The notes below the pieces were generated by a model. It saw only the letters and a list, made by a program, of their open reading frames with translations. It did no database searches and had not been told where the DNA came from. Below, in pieces: positions 1 through 11,429 of a stretch of 64,000 bases of DNA. The first letter of the stretch is position 1. Every line of letters starts with the position of its first letter. This DNA comes from Bidens hawaiensis (taxonomy: Eukaryota; Streptophyta; Magnoliopsida; Asterales; Asteraceae): contig JAIQDT010002854.1 in the NCBI GenBank assembly GCA_021521415.1, forward strand, positions 248,001 through 312,000, written 5' to 3'. A program made the translations under genes and the position numbers.

Positions 1-1362
1 TAAATCATTGTGTGTAACCCACAAATAGGTTTATCTGATAGTGATTACACGATTCAGAGAATAATCCAAGTTGCAATTTCTTTATCTACAATGACATACA
101 AGATTACCAGGTTTGTTTGTTTATTTAATTGATTGATTTTGGATTATTGACTAACCAAAATATACAACAAAGATAAACCGATTAGGGTTCAATTCAATAT
201 TACAAATCTGGTACGAAGGGTTAATTAATTCCAAATTTGATTGTTTGATATCAATCTGGTACGCAAATATATAGATGATGTATCTGTTATTACGGGGTTA
301 ATTGGATGTGGGGTTTATATTCTGATTTGTGAATATCAAATTGAAATTATACATTTGACATGTGATTTGTTTAGGGCTGTGCATTTAATTGCGAAAGGTT
401 CACACAATTTATTGTTTGTGGATATTGCTATAAAAGTGCTTACAACAAAATTAATTTTGTTTCTTGTGAAAGACGAAAGCGTCATATGAAATTAAGTTTT
501 CGTGGATCAGTGGTGACTTTTTTACCATTGATTATTATTATATATTATAATTCTGTTTTGTCCGACCATTTTGATCCAAATTAAATTTTAGTATTATACT
601 ATTGGGAAGTGCCGAATATATCATTTTGAGTTTTCAATTGATAGAGTTGGTTTGGTTTTTTCTTGAAAATGAAAACATGTATTTTTTTTTATCGTTGGTC
701 GTTGAAAGGAACAGAGTTTGGGTGTTTTCTTTTCATGGGTAAAACTCTGGAATAAGGATAATCATCTTTTGGTGTAGAAAGAATCTTTTCTTTTATAAAC
801 CATGTGAAAAAATGGAAAAGAGAACACAAATAGTTTGGGTTTGTTTTATTTTGAAACTAGTATTATCTCATCCATAAGACTTGAATAGAAAGAAATATAT
901 ATTTTGTGATGTCATTGTTGAGAAGATAAAGAGAGTTTTGTTGGGTTTTATTTTACACTCTCAGACAAGACGGAATGTTCTTGTGATTTAATTTTCTTTT
1001 GGAAATGAGTTCATACACACTCTTAAACATCAAAAGAGGAATTGATATTGGTTCAATTGGGTAGCCATATTCGTATTATGGAGTCTCTTAGGGCTTAAGA
1101 GATTGACAAATCCAAGGGTAAAACCATAAAACTCAAGCAAGCCAATATTCAATGAATATGGTTGATGAAGTGATCATTCCAGATGGCCTAACTAGTTTAA
1201 GAATAATAAATGAAAGTTTAACCATGACACGGATATGCAGTAAACAGACTGCTTAAGTACTGGAAAGAAACCATGAACTATGATTTGTGTTATTCAGGTT
1301 TTCCTTCAGTTTTAGAAGGTGTATTCTTATACAAATTGTATAACTAAGTGGATGTATACTCT

Positions 1363-1750
1363 AGCCCTGCTTGTGGTGCGCACTTATGATGTATATATGT
1401 GTGAACCCTCGGGTGGGCAAAAGTGAAATTGCACTAATTTTGACGTTATTTTACTAATCTCGTGAAAATAACGTTAAAAGTGACGGACGGTTAATCAGGC
1501 ATCATGTAGTGGCGTTGATAGCCGAAAGACAAGGATACATGCACCGATCAGCCGGTGTCCCGATGATTGAGTGCTATGTGCCTTATGTCCAAGGCTTGAT
1601 GCAAAACTACTATCGAGCCGGGGGTCTCACCGAAAGCAGCCTCTCTATCCTTATAGGGTAGAGGTAAGGCTGTCTACATCTTACCCTCCTCAGACCCTAC
1701 CATAGCTTTGCTATTGGTGGGATATACTGAGTACAATGATGATGATGATG
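1363..1750 (+). mobile_element. SINE copy A, full length, with perfect 17-bp target duplication
   Basis: The 388-bp element is bounded by the perfect direct repeat AAGTGGATGTATACTCT at 1346-1362 and 1751-1767. The 3' end is a (GAT)n tail. The 3' half carries a GAGCCGGGGGTCTCACCGAA block, a GGTAGAGGTAAGGCTG block and a CAGACCCTACCATAG block, which resemble the 3' module of the angiosperm AU SINE as I remember it. The 5' part (about 100 bp, starting AGCCCTGCTTG) is extra. Two more copies lie at 28626-28923 (minus) and 57524-57907 (plus). It is inserted in the decayed Copia. Confidence 0.85.
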
Positions 1751-1802
1751 AAGTGGATGTATACTCTCTTAAGGGGAGGTTTCACTCTTAGGTAATTAAG
1801 GA

Positions 1803-2149
1803 ATGAATTTGCATCACTCGATAATGGAATGTGAGTTTCTAGCATTGCAACAACTGATAAAAGTGATTGAATGGCTAAGAAACTGTTATTATGAAATTCC
1901 ATTATGGTCAAACCGATATCACAAAAATCTATCAGTTGGGATAGTGCTGACTAAGGGTAATAGTCAGATGTATAATGAAAAGTCTAGACGGTTATATATT
2001 ATACATAGCATGATCATGAACTCATCATGCAAGATGTGATATCAGTTGAGTTTGTAATTTATGAGTATGGTTTGGCTGATGATCTAACTAAAGAGTTTGG
2101 AATCGAGAACAAATCAGTCATGGGGATGGGTTTAAAGTACATACTTTGA
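1803..2149 (+). pseudogene. Copia RNase H remnant
   Basis: One frame reads MECEFLALQQ, then EWLRN and EIPLW, which matches the Copia RNase H region around MESEFIAL and EWLR. A later stretch reads YGLADDLTKEFG and MGMGLKYIL, matching the family's ADPLTK and RGMGLK motifs. Stops and frameshifts break the region, and upstream RT and integrase are not recognisable. It is a coding relic of the surrounding element. Confidence 0.7.
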
Positions 2150-2673
2150 TATCTTATGTCAAGACACCCAATTCCCATCTAATACAACGTTAGATGCTAA
2201 ATTCAATGTGGCAAGCTTGTCATAACGATATTGGAACACATTATTATAATCATCCCAAGGTATGTGTTTGGACCTCAAGATAAAGTAGGTTGAAGTAGCT
2301 TCTTAATAGTTCATTGACAAATTGTAGTGCGGGTGCGAGAATAATGAACTACCTATAAGAATATGAAGTTTAGCCGCTTCAAGAAGCTTTGGACTTGAGC
2401 TTTGATATATTCTTTGAAGGATTAGGACACAGGCTAGTAAAATATAGTGTCAAGTGGAATTTGGATTTGAAACGCATGTGTATTTACCTACAAGTATTAA
2501 AAATGGATAACTTGGGTTCAATCTATAGCGACACCCAAGATATTCTAATATTTGTAGCGTGTGAATACTAAGATGAAAATTCAATCCATAGTACATTTTC
2601 ATTTATGCATAGTGTTTGTGTTTATGTCAGGATGGTTAAGTTAATCATGGATATCACTAAAATGGGGGAGGAT

Positions 2674-3240
2674 TATTAGTTATTTTAGTGTTATTGGATT
2701 AACTTGTCGATCGAGAAAATAACGTTAGAGATTAAACGAGTTAGGTGTCGCGGGAGTGCGGGCTCGATTTAGTTCTAATGTTATTTGGGCTTTATAATAA
2801 CGTTGGATTTATTATTTAACACTTGGGCTTAAGTGTTATGTTAATTGGGTTTAATTAATTTAGGCCTTATTGTTTTGATAAAACAATACGATGGATTAGT
2901 TTATATAAAGGCCTATGGTTATTATTTTGGCCAGGGTTTTTTCTTTATCTTTGTGTTCTCGATCGATCAGATACAAGGGGGAACATACGGTTACTAGGGT
3001 TCTCTCTGTTCTTCATCAAATGGAACAATCAAAATTAAATTCCATGTGCAGAAATTCTCTATCTTATCCGATAAATTATTGTGTGTAACCCACAAATAGG
3101 TTTATATGATAGTGATTACACGATTCAGAGAATAATCCAGGTTGCAATTTCTTCATTTACAATGACATACAAGATTACCAGGTTTGTTTGTTTGTTTAAT
3201 TGATTGATTTTGGGTTATAGACTAACCAAAATATACAACA
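2674..3240 (+). repeat. Right LTR of the decayed Copia element
   Basis: The 567-bp stretch follows a G-rich polypurine tract at about 2659-2673 and ends in CAACA. Its last 169 bp repeat window bases 1-169 with only scattered differences. The 5' dinucleotide reads TA instead of TG, consistent with decay. Confidence 0.65.
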
Positions 3241-3471
3241 TTATGGGTAATGAACATAGATGGTATCGAAAAATCATGGTCAAAAGTGTTGACCTCAAAT
3301 ATTGCTCTCTCGGTTTATGATACTCTTTTGTCCATTATAGATACGGAAACGATTGTTATGTTAGATTCAAGGAATAGGAATGGAAGGCAAATCATAATCT
3401 ACAACATGTTGAAAGATTGTTATGTTGAAAGATTCATAATGTTCAATTCGTATAATCAAAATATTGTATAA
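3241..3471 (+). pseudogene. F-box protein C-terminal fragment
   Basis: The reading frame starts directly after the Copia LTR with LWVMNIDGIEKSWSKVL, then has a TETIVMLD strand and GRQIIIYNMLKD. These are the equivalents of the ELWVM, EKSWSKVLTSN and IVIYDMLKDS segments in the F-box-associated domain of the paralogues at 34.0 and 37.6 kb. The N-terminal F-box half would lie upstream of the window, beyond the Copia insertion. The tail after NSYNQNIV does not match the usual VEYVESLISPS ending, so the 3' end is also broken. Non-functional. Confidence 0.75.
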
Positions 3472-3479
3472 AGTATATT

Positions 3480-4724
3480 TTTAGTTCAAATTCTTTGCTC
3501 TTGTGTTGTTAATGAGGGTTGGACATTAGACAAACGGACTTGGAATTGGTTTAGTAGCTAATAGACCTGGACAACACTGTTGGCTTGGAACTTGGTCTAG
3601 AAGCTATGGTTTTGAAGGTTTATCTCCGAAGAGATTGTGATTTTGATCATTCTTTTCTAGAGTTCTATTTTAGGATTTCATCAAATTATTTAACCCTTTC
3701 CTATTATCTATATAGGGTCAGGTAATTATACGAAGCCTCCTGATCAAACAAACGTACGAAGTAATCTTGTCATATGTCACAATAAGCAAATGATCATAAT
3801 TATAAGGTCATTCGGTTTTAATATGACAATATTTAAATACGTTGGAGTTGTATCATATTCATGTATAAATTGGCATAGTCAAGCAGTGATTCATGAACAA
3901 ATCGACATGGACTAGTGGTGAGTATCTTTTCAAATTGACATGTCGAAGATGTCACAAAACTAACACGCGTTTTGTTAGTGTGCTTTATAACCCAATGTTA
4001 GTTGATTCGTTTTAATAATTCTTGGCAATGTACTGAATCAGAGTTTGCTACAAAGAAGCTCATGGAAACATAAAACCCTACATATGAAGAAGAATCATTT
4101 TATCATTAGATAGGACTTCAATTATTACACTAAATAATTAGTGACTTCTAAACTATAATCAAAAGGTAGAAATGTTCAAAGGGTCAGGTCCGGTCATACT
4201 CGAGCCGATAGACTATCTTTTATATATAGGTGTACAATGTTGCAAGTCAGTGCATGCTTAACGCATACAAAACTACAAACTCTGAAGATTATATTACATT
4301 GGAAGCATGGCTGGCTGGAGGGTAGTGCCGGTCGGATCACGTAATTTTTAGGGGCCAAAATATTTGTATCTATATTTTTTATATATACATTTAAAAAATA
4401 TAAAACTTATAGAATATGAATTGTTTTTTACCATCTTATAATTATTGGGCCAAAATTATTTTTTATCCATAATCCATTTAATCAAGTTTAAATTATTGGA
4501 CCCAAACTAAAACTAAAAACTAAAAAAAATAAATAAAAACCCGATGCAAAATAAAAGAAATAGCGGTCGATTGAAATTTCTCTTTGTTTCCTTCTTTGCG
4601 AATACGAACGACTAGCCCAACCGACCACCACTGTTGGTTCGCTGTTAACCACCAGGCTCCTCCACGGTTGACCAAGCTAGCCACCAAGGACCAAGCTATT
4701 TTTTTTTCCAAGGTTAGGAGAGTT
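3480..4724. other. Non-coding flank containing half of an inverted segmental duplication
   Basis: No credible gene. The stretch from about 3765 to 4275 matches the reverse complement of about 56060-56590, for example the blocks around CATAATTATAAGGTCAT, GTACTGAATCAGAGTTTG and CTAAATAATTAGTGAC. It is AT-rich and ends at the target site of the outer solo LTR (GAGTT, 4720-4724). Confidence 0.6.
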
Positions 4725-5527
4725 TATAACACCCCGGCTAAAGCGGAAACGCCTGAGTGTGACGTACAAATTGCTCAAACACACGTGACACTATTAGGTG
4801 ACCATAATAACATTATTTCATTTAAATCATCATGTAACACAAGTTTATCAAATAATACAATGTCACACCCCGACCAAAGGCGGCGGAACATGCCGAGGTG
4901 TAACGATTGTCCATAAGCACATGACACTAATTAAAGTGACACTATTTAATAAACTCATTTCATTTCACAACATCGAAAATGTCACATAACAATTATCAAT
5001 AAAATAACCATAAACAAGATATCACAAAATATGGCAAATTTGATATTGTTCATTTTTACTAATATCCTAAGGTCTTTGATGTTGTTTTCTTCACAATCAT
5101 AAATCAACCAAGATGCAAACCTGCAACATTTCATAAAATAAAGTTTGTCAACACAAAGGTTTGTGAGCAATTCATAAGTTTAATCATATTAGTATATAAT
5201 AAAGATAGCCACAAAACTTGCATACAAAACGATAAATAAAAGTGGTAATTTGAATAAATAGATATCGCTAAACACATTAGCGACACCTAGCTATAAGGGG
5301 ATGCCAAATAGTCCAGGATTTTATAGTTATCATTAATTGCATTACGTTAATGACACCTTGCTATAAGGGGATGCCAAATAGTCTAGGATTTTATAGTTCC
5401 ACCAACCAAAAGCGATAAACACATAGGCATATAAGCATAGAAAACCAAATCGAACAACAATTTAGGTAAAGTATACAACTACGTTTGTGGTTTAATATTC
5501 AAATATAAAGCATTTTGTTGAATAAGT

Positions 5528-6524
5528 TGTTGGGTTTCTATGGAATTTATAAACTTAGTTAACCATTTAACTAGTCACATTAAAGGCGGAAGCGTGATAT
5601 AAACAAACTAAACATATGTATCCATGTGTTTATATATGTATATATAATACAAGTTTATATAAGATATGATCATGAATAATCTAGTTTATTCATTTCATAA
5701 GATTACCAATAATCTATTTATTAGAAACCCGAAGCAAGGATCAAATAATACGGGAAAACTAAACTATCAAAGCTTGTAAAACTTACATTCTTAAACCTTT
5801 AAGAGATGTAGTTGATGGTTGAAGAAGATGATGATGTTGATGCTAGACTTTCAAAGGAAAAATCCTCAAACGGAATATACCCCGAGCCTCCAACACACAC
5901 CGAGCTATGTTAGGGAGCTTGAACACGAAAAACCGAGACCCGAGCCTCTTCTTTTGATCTTGGCCGAAAAACAAGAACAAAGAAAAGGAAAGAGTTGTGT
6001 GTGTTATTTGTTACTTGAAAGTTTTTGATGATTATAAAATCTTCCAATCAATATCATATATTGTGTTAGGTTTTTAGTCAAGTAACAAACACTCAACCTT
6101 TCACCAAATCCATGACAAAACTTGACCAAAACCTTGGGGTGTGGGGCCCACCCAAAACCGGCCCCAAAATATTTTTTTTTTTTATTTTTTATTTTTTATT
6201 TATTTATTTTATACATTATAAAATATATAAACACCCCATCTTTTATAAACCATTTTATAAAAGAACACATAGTTAAATAATCATTCCAATAATAATTATT
6301 TGAATAAATAAATTAACCAATTAATTTATTTAACACTTTCAAGTAGGTATTCAGAAACCCGATTTTCTGAATGTATCGTGTTCTGTATTTGTCTCATAGA
6401 TCTTATTTTAACAAATACATTATTGGTGTGTGTCTAACTCGTTATTGGGTATGACCCGACTTGGATCAAACACAACTAGCCACATTAACCTAATTATGTG
6501 TCTCGGGCATACGGTATTCCAACA
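5528..6524 (-). repeat. 3' LTR of Copia copy 1
   Basis: The 997-bp repeat runs from TGTTGGGTTTC to TATTCCAACA on the plus strand and is preceded by the TAAGT target duplication. Differences from the other LTR include G/T at about 5594 and a longer T-rich tract near 6170-6200. Confidence 0.95.
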
Positions 6525-6538
6525 ATCTCCCACTTGCA
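6525..6538 (-). other. Copia copy 1 polypurine tract
   Basis: On the minus strand AAGTGGGAGAT immediately precedes the 3' LTR (TGTTGGAATACC). This is the position and composition expected for the plus-strand primer of a Copia element. Confidence 0.8.
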
Positions 6539-7305
6539 CGTGACTCATAAGAAGTTAATGCTAATGGTGAATACCGCCTAACAACAGGTCACCACCCCTA
6601 GTGTGTTTGACTAAGTGCCATTCAATAACATCATCCCCTTCAAGTCCATACTTGATATGATATAGGTAAGTCTTATCATTATATCCCTTTGTTACTAGAT
6701 GTCCTGTCAAATCGAAGAGACACAGAATGATCATTCTCTCAATGATTTAACTTAACAGGCCTTAGACATCTAAACTCTCAACACATAAGAGGAACAAATT
6801 CCATCTTGACTGCATACATCCTCGTTGACATCTCATATAATATCTGAGCTCTTTCTTACACGTCATCGTGTTACCGAAATAACAAAGAATAGAGTCAAGA
6901 TATCAGACTTGATGAAAAACCAGATCCGATATGCATCTCAGGTCAAAGGACACAATGATACTCGCCTTTACTCAAGGATTACTTATGATCAGTTGCACTA
7001 ACTCTATGCAGTAATCCTTGAGAGCGGATCATGTCCAATATTTGTATCCCACAAATATCTATGAACCTTGGTGGCAAACCTATGCCCTATATTCATCACA
7101 TGAATATCAACCAATCCGGGTTCATAATAGTCTTAACTTCATACTTGTTCCCACAAGCATGATCGACTACGGACGTTTAGAACAACATAAGTCATTCATG
7201 GATTAAACATGCAAATATAGAACATAACTCATTGAATAATTAAAACATAATTAATTTTCATGAGATACCCATTACATTCGTTCTTATACAAACACTAAAT
7301 ACAGA

Positions 7306-10300
7306 TTAAATCCACTCACTAGAATACCGAAGTCCTAATGCACAAACATGACCCTCATGCTTTGGCCTATCGAGGAGCTTCGTGAGTGGGTCCGCAATAT
7401 TTTGATCGGTATGAACTTTATGAATACATATCTTTCTCTTTTCAACTTCATCCCTTATGTAGTTGAATCTGCGCTCAATGTGCCTCGTTTTCTGATGAGC
7501 ACGAGGCTCCTTGATCTGTGCAATAGCACCCTCATTGTCACAGAATATCTCTAGGGGCTCCTGAATGGTAGAGATAATCCCTAGATCCATGATGAACTTT
7601 TTCATCCATGCAGCCTCTTGGGCTGCCATTGAAGCGGCGATGTACTCAGATTCTGTAGTGGATAACGCGACAACATCCTGCTTCGAACTCTTCAAAGAGA
7701 CAGCGCCTCCATTCAAAATGAAGACATATCCCGACTGTGACCGAGAATCATCTCGGTCAGTTTGGAAACTCGCATCCACGTAACCCTTTACGACGAGTTC
7801 CTCCTCACCAGACCCATATATTAAAAACATATCCTTAGTCCTTCTAAGGTATTTTAATATATTCTTGACAGCCATCCAATGACTGTCACCTGGGTTGTGC
7901 TGGTATCTACTCGTTATGCTCAAAGCATACGAGACGTCCGGTCTGGTGCACATCATTGCATACATAATAGATCCTATTGCCGAAGCATAAGGAACATGCT
8001 TCATCCTATCCTGCTCTTCCTTAGAGCTAGGACTTTGAGATGAGCTTAACACGGTTCCTCTAGGAATAGGTACCAAACCTTTCTTAGAGTTTTCCATCCT
8101 GAACCTTTTCAGGATTTTATCAATGTACGCACTTTGATTGAGTCCGATCAATTTCCTTTGTCTATCCCTATAGACTTTTATTCCCAAGATATATGTCGCT
8201 TCTCCAAGATCCTTAATTGAGAAACGACTACTTAACCACGCTTTAACGTTTTCCATACTTGGTATATCATTTCCAAATAAAAGTATATCATCGACATACA
8301 AAATAAGGAACATGACTATACTCCCACTAGCCCATTTATACACACACGCCTCATCACCGTTTTGGACGAAACCAAACGCTTTGATTTCTTCATTAAAACG
8401 ATGATTCCACATCCGTGATGCTTGTTTCAACCCGTAGATTGATTTCCTTAACTTACATACTTTGTCAGGATTAGATGGATCGACAAAACCTTCAGGCTGA
8501 ACCATATGGACATCTTCCTCAAGATATCCATTAAGAAAAGCGGTCTTGACATCCATCTGCCATATCTCATAATCAAAATGAGCTGCAATGGCAAATAATA
8601 TCCTGATCGACTTAAGCATCGCGACCGGCGAGAAGGTTTCATCGTAATCAATCCCTTGAGTTTGTGTGAAACCTTTTGCTACAAGTTGTGCTTTGTAAGT
8701 ATCTAGATTTCCATGCATATCGGTCTTCTTCTTGAAGACCCACTTACATCCAACCAGTTTGGAGTTAAGTGGACGATCAACCAATTCCCAAACTTGGTTA
8801 TCGTGCATGGATTGCATCTCGGCACTCATGGCTTCAAGCCACTTGTCACAATCAGGTTGTGACATAGCATCTTTGTAGGAGATCGGTTCATCCGAATCGA
8901 CCAAGTAGCAATCATCCACGAGAAATCCATATTTCTTGGGAGGTCGACTAATCCTACTAGATCTGCGAGCAACGTGTGTATGATCAACCATTTGATCACC
9001 TTCAACATCCTCGTGTTGAAAACTAGTATCGACCAACTGTGTATCATCCAGTGATTCTTGAACCTCTTCAAGTTCCACTCTCTTTTCACTAGGTCCTTCC
9101 ATAAGGAACTTAGTTTCTAAGAAGTATCCTTTGCGTGAAACAAACACCTTTTGTTCACTAGGATCATAGAATATATATCCTATATCATCCTTTGGGTATC
9201 CTATGAAGATACACCTGATGGATCGAGCCTCAAGCTTATTTGGGGTGTCACGTTTAACATAAACTATGCATCCCCATACCCTTAAATATGAAAAGGATGG
9301 AACCTTTCCATGCCACACTTCATAGGGTATTCGATCCACCTTTTTGGTCGGGGCCATATTCAAAATACGAGCCGCTGTAAGTAGCGCATATCCCCAAAAT
9401 GATGGCGGTAGTGAGCTTCGTGCCATCATTGATCGAACCATGTCCAACAGTGTTCTATTCCTCCTCTCGGATACTCCGTTATGTTGAGGAGTTCCAGGAG
9501 GAGTGAGCTGTGAAATAATTCCACAATCTCTAAGATGACATTGAAAAGCTTCACTTAGGTATTCGCCTCCTCTATCGGAGCGGAGTACCTTGATTGTTCG
9601 GTCGAGCTGATTTTGTACTTCATTTTGAAATTCCTTGAACATTTCAAAGGCTTCATGTTTGTGTTTCATTAGATACACATACCCATATCGACTAAAATCG
9701 TCGGTAAAGGTAATGAAGTACCTTTCACTATTCCTACTAGTGGGCTTGAGAGGTCCGCATACATCCGTATGTATGATACCTAACAAGTCCTTAGCCCTTT
9801 CATTTGTACCTTTAAAAGGTTTTTTGGTCATCTTGCCTTGAATACAAGATTCACACTCATCAAACGAACCTAACTCATTTGTTTTCAAAAGACCATTCTT
9901 TTGGAGAGTATTTACACGATTCTTGTTTATGTGTCCAAGACGACAATGCCAAATGTAGGAATCACTCAAATCCTTTTTGAGTCTTTTAGTGGAAGTTTGA
10001 TATAATGAGCTATTTGAGGTATTGTCATGAACCAATTCATAAATACCGTTGTTTGGTACAGCTTTAAAATAAAAGATACCATTAGATGATACATGCATTT
10101 CTGATTTTACAAATTTAAAGTCAAAGTTACATTGTCTAAGAAGGTGCACGGAAATAATGTTCCTAGTCAAACTAGGAGCATACAAAACATTTCTCAAAAC
10201 AACTTCCAAACCACTTGGAAGCGATAAAGTGAAGTCTCCTCTAGCGACCACGTGCACCCTTGCACCGTTGCCCATGAAAAGACTCACTTCGCCCTTCTTT

Positions 10301-11346
10301 AAGTCTTCATTCCTTTTGAACCCCTGCAACCAATTGCAAATATGAGTTCCACATCCGGTATCCAATACCCATGTGTTAGAAGAAATAAGATTTAGCTCAA
10401 TATTAATCATAAAGACATTACCCGAGGCATGCCCCGCATTCCTCTTGTCTCTTAGCTCTTTTAGGTAGACCGGGCAATTGCGTTTCCAATGTCCGGTCTC
10501 CCCACAACCAAAACAAGGATCATCCTTATGACCCTTCGGTTCCACAACCTTTTGTTTCTTTGCCATAACCGGTGATTTGCCCTTACCCTTAAGATGCATA
10601 GGAGGACCCTTTCTTTTTGCTACCTTAGCCTTAGGATTGGGTTGAGATCGATTCTTGGATTTACCTTCATTGATCGCAAACATGGGTAAAACCCTTTTAC
10701 CCATGCTCGCCTCGGCTGTTTTAAGCATTGAGTGAAGTTCTCCAATGTTTTTGTCCCACCCGTTCATGTTATAATTTAACACGAAAGTGTCGAACCTTTT
10801 CGACAAAGAGTTAAGGATCAAATCCGTTGCTAACTCTTTTGAGATGGGACAGTTGAGCTTGGCGAGGCGATCAATGTAACTTTTCATCTTAAGTACATAA
10901 GTTGAAACTGGTTGATTATCATCCATTCTACATGCATGCAAGGCTCGAACCGTTTCGAACCTTTCAACTCTTGATTGCTTAAGGAACATTTCCTTAAGTT
11001 GAGTAATCATGTCGTACGCATTATGGTTTTCGAAATCCTTTTGGATTTCGGGAACCATAGTCGCCAACATGAGGCATGACACTTGAATGGAATCTTCCGT
11101 GTGTTGGACCCAATTCATATATTCGACCTCACTTCCCTCTTCCGGTTCATTGGGGATAGGTGTTTCCAAAACATGATATAATTTTTCTTGTTTTAGAACA
11201 ATCCTTAAATTTCGGAACCAATCCGAAAAGTTATTGTGGTTAAGACGGTCTTTAGCGAGAATAGATCGGAGAGATACATTTTGGACGTTAGGGATTATGT
11301 TGTCGTCGACGTGTGCGGCCATCTGCAGAATTTTAATTAAGTTCAT
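7306..11346 (-). CDS. Copia Gag-Pol polyprotein, 1346 aa, intact
   Basis: A single uninterrupted frame encodes all functions in Copia order. Gag is residues 1-270. A CCHC knuckle, CFGCGETGHWKRNC, is at 278-291. The aspartic protease motif VLDTGCGTHIC is near 327-337. The GAG-pre-integrase HHCC zinc region has WHCRLGHIN at 466 and CESCIQGKM at 498. The DDE integrase has D528, D591 and E627 (exact D-35-E spacing), with SDRGGEY and GVSERRNRT. RT has MDVKTAFLNG at 931 and YVDD at 1017-1020. RNase H has YVDASF, LSTTESEYIAA and KTRHIERR. The start MNLIKILQ is shared with copy 2. It is the replication protein of the element and is possibly active; the catalytic residues I checked are present. Confidence 0.96.
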   Translation of the reverse strand: MNLIKILQMAAHVDDNIIPNVQNVSLRSILAKDRLNHNNFSDWFRNLRIVLKQEKLYHVLETPIPNEPEEGSEVEYMNWVQHTEDSIQVSCLMLATMVPEIQKDFENHNAYDMITQLKEMFLKQSRVERFETVRALHACRMDDNQPVSTYVLKMKSYIDRLAKLNCPISKELATDLILNSLSKRFDTFVLNYNMNGWDKNIGELHSMLKTAEASMGKRVLPMFAINEGKSKNRSQPNPKAKVAKRKGPPMHLKGKGKSPVMAKKQKVVEPKGHKDDPCFGCGETGHWKRNCPVYLKELRDKRNAGHASGNVFMINIELNLISSNTWVLDTGCGTHICNWLQGFKRNEDLKKGEVSLFMGNGARVHVVARGDFTLSLPSGLEVVLRNVLYAPSLTRNIISVHLLRQCNFDFKFVKSEMHVSSNGIFYFKAVPNNGIYELVHDNTSNSSLYQTSTKRLKKDLSDSYIWHCRLGHINKNRVNTLQKNGLLKTNELGSFDECESCIQGKMTKKPFKGTNERAKDLLGIIHTDVCGPLKPTSRNSERYFITFTDDFSRYGYVYLMKHKHEAFEMFKEFQNEVQNQLDRTIKVLRSDRGGEYLSEAFQCHLRDCGIISQLTPPGTPQHNGVSERRNRTLLDMVRSMMARSSLPPSFWGYALLTAARILNMAPTKKVDRIPYEVWHGKVPSFSYLRVWGCIVYVKRDTPNKLEARSIRCIFIGYPKDDIGYIFYDPSEQKVFVSRKGYFLETKFLMEGPSEKRVELEEVQESLDDTQLVDTSFQHEDVEGDQMVDHTHVARRSSRISRPPKKYGFLVDDCYLVDSDEPISYKDAMSQPDCDKWLEAMSAEMQSMHDNQVWELVDRPLNSKLVGCKWVFKKKTDMHGNLDTYKAQLVAKGFTQTQGIDYDETFSPVAMLKSIRILFAIAAHFDYEIWQMDVKTAFLNGYLEEDVHMVQPEGFVDPSNPDKVCKLRKSIYGLKQASRMWNHRFNEEIKAFGFVQNGDEACVYKWASGSIVMFLILYVDDILLFGNDIPSMENVKAWLSSRFSIKDLGEATYILGIKVYRDRQRKLIGLNQSAYIDKILKRFRMENSKKGLVPIPRGTVLSSSQSPSSKEEQDRMKHVPYASAIGSIMYAMMCTRPDVSYALSITSRYQHNPGDSHWMAVKNILKYLRRTKDMFLIYGSGEEELVVKGYVDASFQTDRDDSRSQSGYVFILNGGAVSLKSSKQDVVALSTTESEYIAASMAAQEAAWMKKFIMDLGIISTIQEPLEIFCDNEGAIAQIKEPRAHQKTRHIERRFNYIRDEVEKRKICIHKVHTDQNIADPLTKLLDRPKHEGHVCALGLRYSSEWI

Positions 11347-11429
11347 TTTAGTGTTTTACTTATTTTAATTATTAATACCCTTTAATATATATACCAAATA
11401 TAATTAATAATTAAAATCTAGAATCCAAC

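Larger units (their letters stand above)
1..3240 (+). mobile_element. Decayed Copia LTR retrotransposon, left LTR cut by the window edge
   Basis: Bases 1-169 and 3072-3240 are near-identical direct repeats ending in ATATACAACA. They are the 3' parts of two LTRs. The right LTR probably starts at 2674 (TATTAG, a mutated TGTTAG), directly after a polypurine tract AATGGGGGAGGAT. The interior has no intact frame; only an RNase H remnant near 1.8-2.15 kb is recognisable. I see no convincing primer binding site after base 169. The element lies inside an F-box coding sequence whose 3' part resumes at 3241. The 5' flank and its duplication are outside the window. Confidence 0.75.

Noticed and set aside
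5819..6028. 69-codon frame repeated at 13402-13611
   Set aside because: It lies within both LTRs and is identical only because the LTRs are; antisense to the element and without any known domain.
7348..10345. Several plus-strand frames of 60-70 codons inside the Copia gag-pol
   Set aside because: Shadows on the strand opposite the 1346-codon polyprotein.
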